This document shows positions 50,057-59,482 of a stretch of DNA of 64,000 nt, in pieces (within the stretch, counting starts at the first letter, position 1; each line of letters begins with the position of its first letter). The notes below the pieces were generated by a model. That model did not search any database and was not told the DNA's origin. It saw only the letters and a program-made list of their open reading frames with translations. The position numbers and the translations under genes are program-made. The stretch is from NCBI GenBank assembly GCA_002316805.1, contig DCEF01000011.1, positions 1 to 64,000 on the forward strand, written 5' to 3'. Origin of the DNA: Ruminococcaceae bacterium UBA1036 (GTDB taxonomy: Bacteria; Bacillota; Clostridia; Oscillospirales; Acutalibacteraceae).

Positions 50057-50785
50057 CTATTTTACCTCCTGTTTTTGAAACCACGCCGTTGTCAGCGCAG
50101 ATAGCACGACAAAAAGGCCAATGGAAAGCAGGACCTCCGGCAGAATGTAGCTGCTGTTGAGGAAAAAACTCCCCTTATCCGGATCAAGTCCGTTTGGCAG
50201 AATTTTAAGTACAGGCCCCACCGCACAGACTGGAGTGGCATACGGAAAAGCCCACATCTGTTCATTTGCGAACACAGCGCCGCCGACGATATTTCCTAAC
50301 ATATTCAAAATAATGGTTAGAAAAATTCCAAATTTAGCAGAGAGAAACAGGCAAAGCGGAATCTGCCACAAAAAGGTAATAAAAAGCAATGCGCTTGCCG
50401 CAAAAAGCGCTGCGGCTGGAATATATCCACATTTAGTCAGATTATAAGGAGGAATGAATCCCCAAATAAACATCAAAACAAAAAAAATTGTGCAAGCAAG
50501 AAAAAGCAGTACACTGCAGGCCATAACTTTTCCCATCCATGCTTTGCTTTTGCTGATGGGAAGTGAAAAGATACCGTGGTATTTTAATTTGGAATCTTTG
50601 AGCATCACTAAGGAGCACATGATGGTAAGCGCACCCGGCAAAAAAGCTATATACCAAAAATAGATGCCGGAATGCAGCCCTCCGGAGTAAGCACAAAACA
50701 GCGGAACCAGCGGCGCAATCCAGAGTAACTTCATGGTAAAAGTCCGCTTCATTTTTTGCATTTCTGCACTTAGATAACGCAGCAT
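50057..50785 (-). CDS. Lantibiotic-immunity-type ABC permease (MutE/LanE-like)
   Basis: A 242-residue permease with six helices. The start LRYLSAEMQKMKRTFTMKL and the loop MLKDSKLKYHGIFSLPISKS are typical of LanE-type permeases. It starts 1 base after the ATPase gene and overlaps none of its neighbours. It acts with the LanG-like permease. Confidence 0.85.
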   Translation of the reverse strand: MLRYLSAEMQKMKRTFTMKLLWIAPLVPLFCAYSGGLHSGIYFWYIAFLPGALTIMCSLVMLKDSKLKYHGIFSLPISKSKAWMGKVMACSVLLFLACTIFFVLMFIWGFIPPYNLTKCGYIPAAALFAASALLFITFLWQIPLCLFLSAKFGIFLTIILNMLGNIVGGAVFANEQMWAFPYATPVCAVGPVLKILPNGLDPDKGSFFLNSSYILPEVLLSIGLFVVLSALTTAWFQKQEVK

Positions 50786-50786
50786 C

Positions 50787-51494
50787 TCATCCGCCCGCCT
50801 TCCTGTTCATCGAAACGACCTGCATGAACAATTCCTCGAGATTCTGCCCCGGCGTGACGGCATCCTGATAGCCCAGTACGCCATTTGAAATGATACCAAT
50901 ATGGTCGACAATCTGCTCCACTTCGGACAAAATGTGGCTTGACAAAATCACGGTGATTCCCTGCTCAGGGAAAGACTTGATAAGTCTGCGCAAGTCCTGA
51001 ATTCCGATTGGATCGAGGCCGTTGGTCGGTTCATCCAGAATCAGCAGCTTCGGGCGGTTCAGCAAAGCGATAGCGATTCCAAGCCGCTGCTTCATACCCA
51101 TCGAAAACTGGCCCGCGCGTTTCTTGCCGGTTTTGGTCAAATCTACTGTTGTAAGGACTTCTTCGATGCGTGAATCGGGAAGTCCCAGCAAAGTGGTACG
51201 CACTTTCAGGTTTTCCCTGGCGGTCAGGTTTTCGTACAAAGGCGGGGACTCAATCAGAGCACCAATGTTGTCGAGATCTTCCCGACGCCACGGGTGACCT
51301 TGAAACAGAATTTGCCCTGATGTCGGCCTGAGCATACCAGTAATCATTTTTAGTGTTGTTGATTTGCCTGCCCCGTTTGGGCCGAGCAATCCGTAAAGCG
51401 AGTTTTCCTCAATGGAAAGCGAGATGTTGTTGACCGCTTTCTGACCTTTAAATGTTTTACAAAGATCTTTCGTTTGTAAAATGATATTTCCCAT
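50787..51494 (-). CDS. Lantibiotic-immunity-type ABC transporter ATPase (LanF-like)
   Basis: A 235-residue ATPase. Walker A is GPNGAGKST, the signature is FSMGMKQRLGIAIAL, and Walker B is LLILDEPTNGLDPIG. The phrase DNIGALIESPPLYENLTA is characteristic of the lantibiotic-protection branch. The order ATPase, two permeases, regulator, kinase matches the CprABC-type resistance loci of Clostridia, which protect against nisin-like peptides. No lantibiotic structural or synthesis genes are present, so this is resistance only. Confidence 0.92.
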   Translation of the reverse strand: MGNIILQTKDLCKTFKGQKAVNNISLSIEENSLYGLLGPNGAGKSTTLKMITGMLRPTSGQILFQGHPWRREDLDNIGALIESPPLYENLTARENLKVRTTLLGLPDSRIEEVLTTVDLTKTGKKRAGQFSMGMKQRLGIAIALLNRPKLLILDEPTNGLDPIGIQDLRRLIKSFPEQGITVILSSHILSEVEQIVDHIGIISNGVLGYQDAVTPGQNLEELFMQVVSMNRKAGG

Positions 51495-51669
51495 AGATCC
51501 TTCATCCTTTCATTTGTCTGCTGCTATTGTAAAAAGGAATTATAAGGATTCTATAAGGATAAAGCGGATTTCTGCAAATAAGCGTATATTAATTCCCGTT
51601 CTTCAGAAGATTACGAGCACAATGGTTCATAACATAGCGGGCAGCTTTTTGTTATCGGAAGCAGACAAA

Positions 51670-51689
51670 ATCTCTGATAACTTGCTAAA
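51670..51689. repeat. Second copy of the 20-bp repeat found at 2748
   Basis: ATCTCTGATAACTTGCTAAA is identical to 2748-2767 and in the same orientation. It lies in the 289-base region between the ATPase gene and the chemoreceptor gene, at the outer edge of the resistance module. Confidence 0.55.
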
Positions 51690-51783
51690 GCAGAGTTAGG
51701 CGGCCTACCAGCGCTTAAACGTAGCAGGCCGCCAAAATGAATAGAATTTTTTACTTTTATACAGGATTTGAATACTGAGAAAA

Positions 51784-53754
51784 TCAGTTTTTAGAAAGTT
51801 TTAACTGTGACAGAACTTCTTCCAACATCTGCGCCTGACTGCTTAGCTCTTCGCTCGTAGCTGCACTTTCTTCACTTGTAGCCGAATTTGTCTGTACAAC
51901 AGAAGAAATTCGGTTAACATGCGCGGTGATCTGATTGATGGAAGCAGCTTCGTCATTGGATGCCTTCGATATTTCACGAATTAAGCCGGCGGTTTTTTCC
52001 ACGCTTTCAAAAACTGAATTAAGCGAATCTGCGGTTTCACCGGCAATTTTGGTTCCGTTTTCAACTTTTTGAATTGAACTTTCAATCAGGCGGGTTGTAT
52101 CTTTTGCTGCCTCAGCGCTCTTGCCAGCAAGATTTCGGACTTCATCTGCAACAACCGCGAACCCTTTTCCCGCTGTTCCGGCATGTTCTGCTTCCACAGC
52201 GGCATTCAGCGCAAGAATATTTGTCTGAAACGCGATTTCTTCAATCGTTTTAATTACTTTTTTAATTTTGTCGGATGCCACGCTGATTTCCCTGATAGCC
52301 TGAATCATTTCTTTCATTTGTTTGTTTCCGCGCTCCACTTCTTCAGAAGCCGACAAAGAAAATCGGTTCGCGTTGGCCGCGTTTGCCGCGGTCTTATTGA
52401 CTGCCTGTGCAATTTTGGAAATGGAGTCCGACAAATTCTCAACGGAGCTGGCCTGCTGCGATGCGCCTTGCGAAAGCATTTGCGACGCATCGGACACCTG
52501 ACTTGCCCCCATGGCCACTTGTTCAGCAGATTGATTAATGTTGGTAAACAGTCCGTTCAGTTTTAAAGCAATCGCATTCAGCGAATCTTTGATTTCGATA
52601 AAATCGCCCTTATAATTTTGGCTTGTCCGTATAGTGCAGTCACCGTTTTCAAGGCTCGAAAGCATTGATGAAATCTCTTCGATATATCCTTTTAGGATAC
52701 TGACGGTTGTCGAGAAAGATTTCGAAAGCATGCCGATTTCATCTTCCGAATCTACTTGTGGGACTTCGGAATGCAAGTCGCCTTCGGCCAATTTCTGAAT
52801 CCTTGCCACCATACTGATGATTGGATTTACAATCGGTTTTGAGATCTTTAAGGCAAGAAAGACAGAAAGTACGATAAATAACACAATCAAAGCAATGGTA
52901 ATAATAATCGACTGGTAGAAGCCGGCCATCAGCTCCGACGTATTTACCGACATACCGATCGACCAGCCGTTCGTATCCGGTATTTTTGCATAACCGATGC
53001 ACTGTGAAACTCCTTTTACCTGAATGGTTTGAGTCCCTGTTTTGCCTGCGGTCATATTTTTGATGACAGAGGCAAGATCGGCGTAAGAGCTGTCTTTTTT
53101 CGCCTTTTCTATATAATTTGTAAAATTGTTTACAACATTTCTGTTTTTGTGCGCAATGATCTTTCCCTGTTTGTCCGTGATGAATCCGTAGCCCGATTTG
53201 CCAATGGAAACGTCGTCAATCATTTTGCTGAATGTGTCGCTTGCCAGATACGCGTATACGACCCCGTTCGAACCTCCATTGTCGATTTTTGTGGATATAA
53301 TCAGAATAATATCAGAACTGTTTTTGTTGGTCATCGTGCTGGTTATGTAAGTTTTTCCCGCTGCCGCCTGCTTAAAGTAATCCGACTGGCTGATGTCAGC
53401 CTGATCCAACGTCTTTCCACTGCTATCGCTTACCATTACGGAGCTAAAGCCATAATTAGACGCCAGCTGCTGCAGGAGGATCTGCTTCTGACTTGTTGTT
53501 CTGTTCACATCGGTTATTTGGGTGTTCTGGGCAATTGATTCGATTTTTGTTTTGTAAGTATTAATTGCATTCTGGACGGAATGGTTATAAGCCGTAATGT
53601 TTTCGCTGATCCTTGTGTTTATGTTACTCACGGAGTCTGAATAAAGGATTACGGAGTTTATAATACCGCAAAGAATACTGATTAGAACCGCCAAGCTTAC
53701 CATAGCAAAAAACAGTGCTTTTTTGATTGATTTTTGCTTCTGAAACCGTTTCAC
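51784..53754 (-). CDS. Methyl-accepting chemotaxis protein with dCache-type sensor
   Basis: About 657 residues. One helix near the N-terminus, an extracellular dCache-like domain (about 50-300, with SGKTLDQADIS and SIGKSGYGFITDKQGKI), a second helix (IIITIALIVLFIVLSVFLAL), a HAMP domain and the cytoplasmic signalling hairpin whose tip is AFQTNILALNAAVEAEHAG. It directs motility toward or away from a ligand. I prefer GTG 53754, with AGAAGG upstream; a longer TTG start has none. Its place just after the sugar transporter genes suggests that the receptor helps find the same substrate. Confidence 0.93.
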   Translation of the reverse strand: MKRFQKQKSIKKALFFAMVSLAVLISILCGIINSVILYSDSVSNINTRISENITAYNHSVQNAINTYKTKIESIAQNTQITDVNRTTSQKQILLQQLASNYGFSSVMVSDSSGKTLDQADISQSDYFKQAAAGKTYITSTMTNKNSSDIILIISTKIDNGGSNGVVYAYLASDTFSKMIDDVSIGKSGYGFITDKQGKIIAHKNRNVVNNFTNYIEKAKKDSSYADLASVIKNMTAGKTGTQTIQVKGVSQCIGYAKIPDTNGWSIGMSVNTSELMAGFYQSIIITIALIVLFIVLSVFLALKISKPIVNPIISMVARIQKLAEGDLHSEVPQVDSEDEIGMLSKSFSTTVSILKGYIEEISSMLSSLENGDCTIRTSQNYKGDFIEIKDSLNAIALKLNGLFTNINQSAEQVAMGASQVSDASQMLSQGASQQASSVENLSDSISKIAQAVNKTAANAANANRFSLSASEEVERGNKQMKEMIQAIREISVASDKIKKVIKTIEEIAFQTNILALNAAVEAEHAGTAGKGFAVVADEVRNLAGKSAEAAKDTTRLIESSIQKVENGTKIAGETADSLNSVFESVEKTAGLIREISKASNDEAASINQITAHVNRISSVVQTNSATSEESAATSEELSSQAQMLEEVLSQLKLSKN

Positions 53755-53964
53755 TTTATGCCTTCTCGTATAATAAGATTTGCGGAATTGGTTTAATTTG
53801 TCCAGATAATTCCCATAGAGCAAGTTTGCAAAAATCTAACCGTTTTGGCCCAAAAATCTGCGAATAATCCATTTATGCTTTCCCACCATAGGATTAGGCA
53901 AGTAGTCCATGGGATAGGACCCGCATTCAAGGTGAAAATAAGTGCACCTTGTTACGAGATTTAA

Positions 53965-54004
53965 GAGCCAGCCATCCTGAATAACAAATCAGGATGGCTG
54001 ACTC
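53965..54004 (-). terminator. Hairpin terminator after the sugar transporter operon
   Basis: A 16-bp stem with one G-U (53965-53980 with 53989-54004) is found 42 bases beyond the binding-protein stop on the minus strand. The following T tract is weak. Confidence 0.6.
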
Positions 54005-54045
54005 TTTGATATTCAAAGCCAAATTTTCACAAACGGATAGAAACT

Positions 54046-55092
54046 TTAGTTAGCTGCAGCACCCATGACCTGCTTATAATTTTGAGGCGTTACAATTTGT
54101 GCGCTGACGGCTGTTTCCATCTTGACATCTTTTCCTGCAATTTTATCCTGCAATACTTTAAAAGAAGTTGTACCGATAGAATCCGAGGAAAAATATGTAG
54201 CAGCTTTCATCGGGGAACTCGCCTTTTTAAACTCGTCTTTTGCAAGGTAGCCGCCTAATCCAACTACGCACGCTTTCTTGTTCAGACCGGCACTTTCAAG
54301 GGCACGGCATGCGCCAACTGTTCCTTCTTCGTTTGCACCGGTTACAAGCCATGTCTTGATTTCCGGATGGGCGGTAAATACAGCCGCTGCTGCAGTGTTG
54401 CCCTTATCTGTTGTTCCGTCATAGTCTGCCTTGAAAATTTTGCTCTTGCTGAAGTTCTGGCAATCTTTTGTAAAGGCGTCCTCTTCGCCCTTTGCACGAG
54501 GTACACAGCTGGTAACTGTATCCATCGTCATGATTAGCAGGCCAACATCGGATTCAGAAGCATACTTGTTCTTATTTGCATAGTCAGCTAGCCATTTACC
54601 ATTGATCTTGCCAATGCCATAAGCGTCTATGCCAACCCACGGAGCGATCTTTTTACCATTGGCCTCCAGTGCATCATCGGCCGCGACAACGGGGATTTTT
54701 GCATTCGTTAATTTTGTGACGACTGATTGAGACATTGTCTGGTCAGGGACACAAGTCAAAACGCCAGATGCATGATTTGCAATAGCATTGTCCACCGCTT
54801 TTAGGTATTCTTCCGGGCTCATTTTCGCATCCACATAAATGAACTCGCCACCGGCTGCCTCAACCGCTTTTTTAGCCGCTGCGCCTTCGTCGATGAACCA
54901 TGTCTGGTCGCCTGCTTTGTAGATGCCGTAAACCTTCAGTTTTCCGCTGCTGGCTCCAGCAGCCGTTGATGCAGTTGAGGTGGCAGCCGCTGAGCCGGAT
55001 GCTGCAGCAGTTCCGGTAGACGATACGTTGCTGCATCCTGCGAAACCTACAAGCATTGACAGTGCGAGTACGAGTGACAAAGTTTTTTTCAT
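54046..55092 (-). CDS. Sugar-binding lipoprotein (arabinose/ribose type)
   Basis: A 348-residue extracellular binding protein. The signal ends at LVGFAGC, followed by an Ala/Ser/Thr linker. The periplasmic-binding-protein-1 fold begins LKVYGIYKAGDQTWFIDEG and includes VDAKMSPEEYLKAVDNAI and PVVAADDALEANG. The overall pattern is closest to the L-arabinose-binding protein AraF. ATG 55092 is preceded by AGGAGG. It is the third gene of a transporter operon (ATPase, permease, binding protein). Confidence 0.9.
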   Translation of the reverse strand: MKKTLSLVLALSMLVGFAGCSNVSSTGTAAASGSAAATSTASTAAGASSGKLKVYGIYKAGDQTWFIDEGAAAKKAVEAAGGEFIYVDAKMSPEEYLKAVDNAIANHASGVLTCVPDQTMSQSVVTKLTNAKIPVVAADDALEANGKKIAPWVGIDAYGIGKINGKWLADYANKNKYASESDVGLLIMTMDTVTSCVPRAKGEEDAFTKDCQNFSKSKIFKADYDGTTDKGNTAAAAVFTAHPEIKTWLVTGANEEGTVGACRALESAGLNKKACVVGLGGYLAKDEFKKASSPMKAATYFSSDSIGTTSFKVLQDKIAGKDVKMETAVSAQIVTPQNYKQVMGAAAN

Positions 55093-55271
55093 ACAAATTC
55101 CTCCTGTTTTTTGTAGCAATTAGAAAATAAAGCAAAATGGATTTCACTCTTTTTTCGTTTTAGGCAAAGAGCAGATACCCTGTCCTTATTTAAAAATTGC
55201 CAATGATTTATTTAACATGCTTCAACATGTTAAATGCAGACATGTTTTTTTGAAATCCTATCAAATTTGGT

Positions 55272-56288
55272 TTAAGCGTTTTTCATGCTTGCAGCCAGCA
55301 GAACTTTCTTACGCTTTTCTTTACGCAGATAGTCCGATGTCAGAGCGAGCAGAAGCAGCACGCCGCGCGCCACATATTGCCAAAAAGAAGGCACATTAAC
55401 CATGATAAGCCCTGTATTGAACGCTTGAATGAGGATAATGCCGAGTACGGTGCCGCCCATATTGCCAACACCACCTGTGAAGGATACGCCGCCAAGAATA
55501 ACGGCGGTAATGGCATCAAACTCAAGGTTAACGTTTGCCGCAGGCTGGCCGCAGTTCATTCTTGCTGTGAAAACGATGCCGCCGATGCCGCAGAGCACAC
55601 CCATAATAATAAAGCTAATGGTAATAATCTTTTGCGGGTTCAGACCTGCAAGGCGGGCTGCCTCTTTGTTACCGCCAATTGCGTAAATGCTGCGGCCAAA
55701 TTTTGTTTTTGCCAGGATAAAGCCAAATATGATAATGCAGATTATGGTAATCCACACGGAAAGCGGAATGCCAATGAAGGCAGCAGTGCCAATGTTAAGA
55801 TATGCTTGGTCACTTATTGCCACCGGTTTACCGTTGCAGATAATGTAGGCAAAACCACGGAGAATCGCCTGTGAAACCAGCGTGGCGATGAACGGATCCA
55901 ACTTGATTTTATTGACCATCAAAGCGTTGCAGACACCGACGATTGCCGAAACAGCAAGCGTAATGATGATGGAAATTACAAGAGGTATATTTAAGCTTAC
56001 CAACAAGGCACACAGCGTTCCTGTGAAAGCTACTAGTGAGCCAGGGGACAAATCGTTTTGCGCCGCGATAATTAAATACGTATGCCCAATTGCTACCAGG
56101 CCTACCAAAGAAGCCGCTACCATCAAATTGATAATATTACCCCAGGAAAAGAAATTCCTGTTTAGGCATGAAAAGAGGATAAAAACCACGATAATCGCGG
56201 CAATCAGCACCAGTTTTTCGCCGCCGATTGCACTGGATATATTTCGGAATACCGACGACTTTTCCTCCCCGTTAGTTGATTTGCTCAT
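55272..56288 (-). CDS. Sugar ABC transporter permease (AraH/RbsC family)
   Basis: A 338-residue permease with about eight to ten helices. RbsC-type marks are the first-third segment AIGHTYLIIAAQNDLSPGSL, NALMVNKIKLDPFIATLVS and IYAIGGNKEAARLAGLN, then VILGGVSFTGGVGNMGGTVLG. It carries a pentose or similar sugar across the membrane. It overlaps the ATPase gene by 4 bases. Confidence 0.94.
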   Translation of the reverse strand: MSKSTNGEEKSSVFRNISSAIGGEKLVLIAAIIVVFILFSCLNRNFFSWGNIINLMVAASLVGLVAIGHTYLIIAAQNDLSPGSLVAFTGTLCALLVSLNIPLVISIIITLAVSAIVGVCNALMVNKIKLDPFIATLVSQAILRGFAYIICNGKPVAISDQAYLNIGTAAFIGIPLSVWITIICIIIFGFILAKTKFGRSIYAIGGNKEAARLAGLNPQKIITISFIIMGVLCGIGGIVFTARMNCGQPAANVNLEFDAITAVILGGVSFTGGVGNMGGTVLGIILIQAFNTGLIMVNVPSFWQYVARGVLLLLALTSDYLRKEKRKKVLLAASMKNA

Positions 56289-57790
56289 TGTGCATCCACT
56301 CCTATCATTTCCATACTGAGAAGTTTATCTTCCGTAGCTTCGTCGTGGGATATTTCGCCGACAATTTTAAGCGATCTCATTGCGATAATTCGATCACAAA
56401 GCCCCATGATTTCTGGCATTTCTGAAGAGATTAAAATAATGCCGAGGCCCTGCTTTGCAAAAGAGCATATCATTTGGTAAAATTCAGACTTTGCTCCAAC
56501 ATCAATGCCCTTTGTAGGCTCATCCAGAATTAGGACCTTCGGCTTTGTTGCAATCCAGCGCGCCACGATGCATTTCTGTTGGTTGCCACCCGAAAGCTCC
56601 AATATTTTTTTGTCCGGGGAAGGAGTCTTAATTTGGAACTCTTGAATGCCCTGCGCGGCAACGGCCTGTTCTTTCTTCCTGTCCATGACACCGAACTTAT
56701 TTGAATTTTTATCCAGCATGGAAATGTTGATGTTTCCTTGAACGCTCAAATTTGCCAGAATTCCTTGCATTTTGCGGTCTTCCGGTACAAGCACAATGTC
56801 GTTTTTCATTGCCTCTTTCGGTGAGCGGTTCACAATTTTTTTGCCTTCCAAATATACTTCGCCGGTACGCATCCGGTCGGCGCCGATAATAGCCCGCATT
56901 AATTCCGTACGCCCCGCGCCGACCAATCCGCTGAACCCGAGCACCTCACCTTTCCGAAGCTGAAAGGAGTTGGCTTTTACATAATCGGAAGAAACATTCC
57001 GTACATCCAAAAGGACATCACCAATTTCCTTATTTCTGTCAAGGTTTTTATAAATATCGCCAAGATCGCGGCCGACCATAAGTTTAATTAGCTCTTGTTG
57101 GGTAATTTCTCCGTTTGCAACGGTACGAATGTAGCGGCCATCTTTAAAAATTGCTATTTTATCGGCGATTTGCTGCAGTTCATCCATACGATGGGAAACA
57201 TAAATGACGATTTTGCCCTCTCGCTTAAGTTTGCGTATAATCTCAAACAAGCACTCGATTTCCGAGTCGCTCAGGCTGGCGGTCGGCTCGTCAAAGCAGA
57301 TAACTTTTAAGTTTTCGCGGCTGTATGCCTTCATGATTTCCACCATTTGCTGGTAGGCTATGCTTAAATCTTTCACCTTTGTTTGTGGTTTGATTGGAAG
57401 GCCAAAATCATCGATAATTTTTTGAGCCATCTTGTTTGCTTGCCCGATATCAATGACCCCAATTTTATTGGTAGGCATCCTGCCCAGATAAATATTTTCG
57501 GCGACGCTTAGTTCCAAGAGGATCTGGCGCTCCTGATAGATGACACTGATGCCCTCTTCAATTGCTTCATGAGGGGAACGGAAATGTTTTGAAACGCCGT
57601 CGATAAGGTAATCGCCTTTGTTCGGTTGGTAATCACCGTTTAGAATTTTCAGCAAAGTGGACTTCCCTGCGCCGTTTTCTCCGACGAAAGCCAAGACTTC
57701 GCCTCCGTACGCCTTAAAGCTGATATCGTCCAATGCGATTACCCCAGGAAAATATTTGGAGATGTTTTTAAATTCCAGTATACTTTCCAA
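56285..57790 (-). CDS. Sugar ABC transporter double ATPase (AraG/RbsA family)
   Basis: A 501-residue protein with two ATPase halves. Walker A of the first is GENGAGKST, and its signature lies in VKDLSIAYQQMVEIMKAYS; Walker B is VICFDEPTASLSD. The second half has the degenerate P-loop GLVGAGRTEL, signature ELSGGNQQKCIVARW and Walker B VLILDEPTKGIDVG. The order is usual for RbsA/AraG. TTG 57790 is preferred because GGGAGGAG lies 6 bases upstream; the ATG at 57823 has no ribosome site. Confidence 0.94.
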   Translation of the reverse strand: MESILEFKNISKYFPGVIALDDISFKAYGGEVLAFVGENGAGKSTLLKILNGDYQPNKGDYLIDGVSKHFRSPHEAIEEGISVIYQERQILLELSVAENIYLGRMPTNKIGVIDIGQANKMAQKIIDDFGLPIKPQTKVKDLSIAYQQMVEIMKAYSRENLKVICFDEPTASLSDSEIECLFEIIRKLKREGKIVIYVSHRMDELQQIADKIAIFKDGRYIRTVANGEITQQELIKLMVGRDLGDIYKNLDRNKEIGDVLLDVRNVSSDYVKANSFQLRKGEVLGFSGLVGAGRTELMRAIIGADRMRTGEVYLEGKKIVNRSPKEAMKNDIVLVPEDRKMQGILANLSVQGNINISMLDKNSNKFGVMDRKKEQAVAAQGIQEFQIKTPSPDKKILELSGGNQQKCIVARWIATKPKVLILDEPTKGIDVGAKSEFYQMICSFAKQGLGIILISSEMPEIMGLCDRIIAMRSLKIVGEISHDEATEDKLLSMEMIGVDAQ

Positions 57791-57844
57791 CTGTTTCTCC
57801 TCCCTTTTTGAGATTTCAGGCATAAATGGGTTATAAGTAAAAAG

Positions 57845-57858
57845 TTATCGTTAACACT
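57845..57858 (-). promoter_or_regulatory. Operator-like site upstream of the sugar transporter operon
   Basis: GTTATCGTTAACAC recurs exactly at 58136-58149. Read as AGTTATCGTTAACA it matches the catabolite-responsive cre consensus TGWNANCGNTNWCA at all but the first base. It is about 55 bases ahead of the ATPase gene start. A related GTTAACG sequence lies at 57936-57955. Confidence 0.55.
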
Positions 57859-58098
57859 TTCTAAAATTAAAATACGATTTAGTTTTTGAAATTGTATTCC
57901 TCCATTTGCTTACTAAGATTTTATGCATTTTCATTGCGTTAACGTGAACATTAACTTAATTATAACCATAATTTCGTTAATGTCAACCATAAAACTGCGC
58001 ATTTATCAAATATTATAATTTAATATTGAAAATTTTAGATAATTTGGCAATGAGTATCTTGCGGATTTTTAAAATTTTAGATTTTATTCAAAAACTGA

Positions 58099-58148
58099 TT
58101 GACTTTTCTGCAGCTCAAGGTATATTCTATACTATGTTATCGTTAACA
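58099..58148 (+). promoter_or_regulatory. Promoter and cre-like operator ahead of the LacI-type gene
   Basis: TTGACT (58099-58104) and TATATT (58121-58126) are spaced by 16 bases. TGTTATCGTTAACA at 58135-58148 is a full match to the cre consensus TGWNANCGNTNWCA and overlaps the predicted transcription start. Either CcpA or the LacI-family protein encoded downstream could bind it. Confidence 0.6.
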
Positions 58149-58351
58149 CAGCCTAACCAATCTTATTGGAGCACTATAAGTATACCTATGAATGGAGAAA
58201 AGCCATCTTTATGGAAACATTTCGTTACAAATCACCAGGATCTGATTTTGCACCTTGTTTTTGTTGCATTTACAATCTATGATATATAATGTCGTAAAAG
58301 AAATGGAAAGTCACATTTTATAACATTATATAGAAGCGGAGATTGAATGAA

Positions 58352-59413
58352 ATGGAACCAACTTTAAAAGACGTTGCAAAACTGGCCAACGTATCCATCG
58401 GGACGGTTGACCGGGTTCTTCATAACAGAGGGCGAGTCTCCCTTAAAAATATTGAGCGCGTTAACGCGGCAGTTAAGAAGCTTAATTACAAACCCAGCCA
58501 GATTGCCCGTGCACTTGTAGCCAAGAAAAGTAAAATTAAAATCGGCCTTGTTTATCCACTGGTGGAATCCGAATTCTGGTCTGAAATCAATACCGGCATT
58601 CAGCGCGCGGGAAATGAACTTCTTCCATTCGGCGTCGAGTTAGTAATTGACCACTATTCCAGTTATTCTCTGGATGAACAGATGGCTTCCATTAACAAAA
58701 TGGTAAAATTAGGCGTCAATGGCCTGGTCTTTACCCCTTCGGGCAAAGACGCATATTTAGAAAAACTATGTAAAACCTTACCGGTTGCAACTGTGATCGA
58801 CGACATTGAGTTGAAAGGCGAAGCATTCCATATAGGCCCTGACGACAGGAGAATCGGTAGGCTGGGAGCAAAACTGACAGCCCTGTTTATTCAGTCTAAA
58901 GGCAACATTGCTGTTCTCTGTCCTTCTTACACAACCAGTGGGATGCACGTGCGCGTGCAGGGCTTTGTTGAGAAAATCCGTGAGGATTATCCAAACATCC
59001 ACATTGCGGACACCCGTTTGATTCATGGTGCAGGAGAAAAGGACTACTATATCAATGCTTACACCCAAACCTTGGATGTCATTAAAAACACACCCGACCT
59101 ACGGGCCATTTACATTTCCAACGGCTTAACCGAATGGGTAGCAAAGGCCGTGGATGATTCCGGGAAAACTGGCCAAATCACCGTGATTGGCCACGAGTAT
59201 ACTTCCGGCGTAAAACATTTTCTTGAAACCGGGTGCATTGGGGCGACAATTTATCAAAATCCTTCTCAGCAATTTTATCTGGCAGTTAAATTACTCTATG
59301 AGATTATTACAGGCAACCATATTCCTGACGGTAAAAATATTGTGACAAACTGCAATATTATTATGGACGAAACCGTTCCGTTCAGCCGCTTCGGCGGGAT
59401 GGAGTATTTTTAA
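58352..59413 (+). CDS. LacI-family regulator of the sugar region
   Basis: A 353-residue regulator. The helix-turn-helix is LKDVAKLANVSIGTVDRVLH, followed by the hinge KLNYKPSQIARALVAKK. The C-terminal domain is a sugar-binding-protein-like fold (IGLVYPLVESEFWSEINTGI). It lies divergent from the transporter genes and ahead of the mutarotase-like genes, so both directions are likely controlled by it through the repeated GTTATCGTTAACAC sites. ATG 58352 has GGAG upstream; TTG 58343 is too close to that site. Confidence 0.92.
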   Translation: MEPTLKDVAKLANVSIGTVDRVLHNRGRVSLKNIERVNAAVKKLNYKPSQIARALVAKKSKIKIGLVYPLVESEFWSEINTGIQRAGNELLPFGVELVIDHYSSYSLDEQMASINKMVKLGVNGLVFTPSGKDAYLEKLCKTLPVATVIDDIELKGEAFHIGPDDRRIGRLGAKLTALFIQSKGNIAVLCPSYTTSGMHVRVQGFVEKIREDYPNIHIADTRLIHGAGEKDYYINAYTQTLDVIKNTPDLRAIYISNGLTEWVAKAVDDSGKTGQITVIGHEYTSGVKHFLETGCIGATIYQNPSQQFYLAVKLLYEIITGNHIPDGKNIVTNCNIIMDETVPFSRFGGMEYF

Positions 59414-59482
59414 TTGACGAGCTCTCAAGGGTAATATATCCCCTGCATGCACCGGCATTTTTTCAGTACTGGAGGAATTTCA

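Noticed and set aside
58026..58289. 87-residue open frame ahead of the LacI-type gene
   Set aside because: It covers the promoter and operator of the regulator, has no ribosome site and no recognisable domain.
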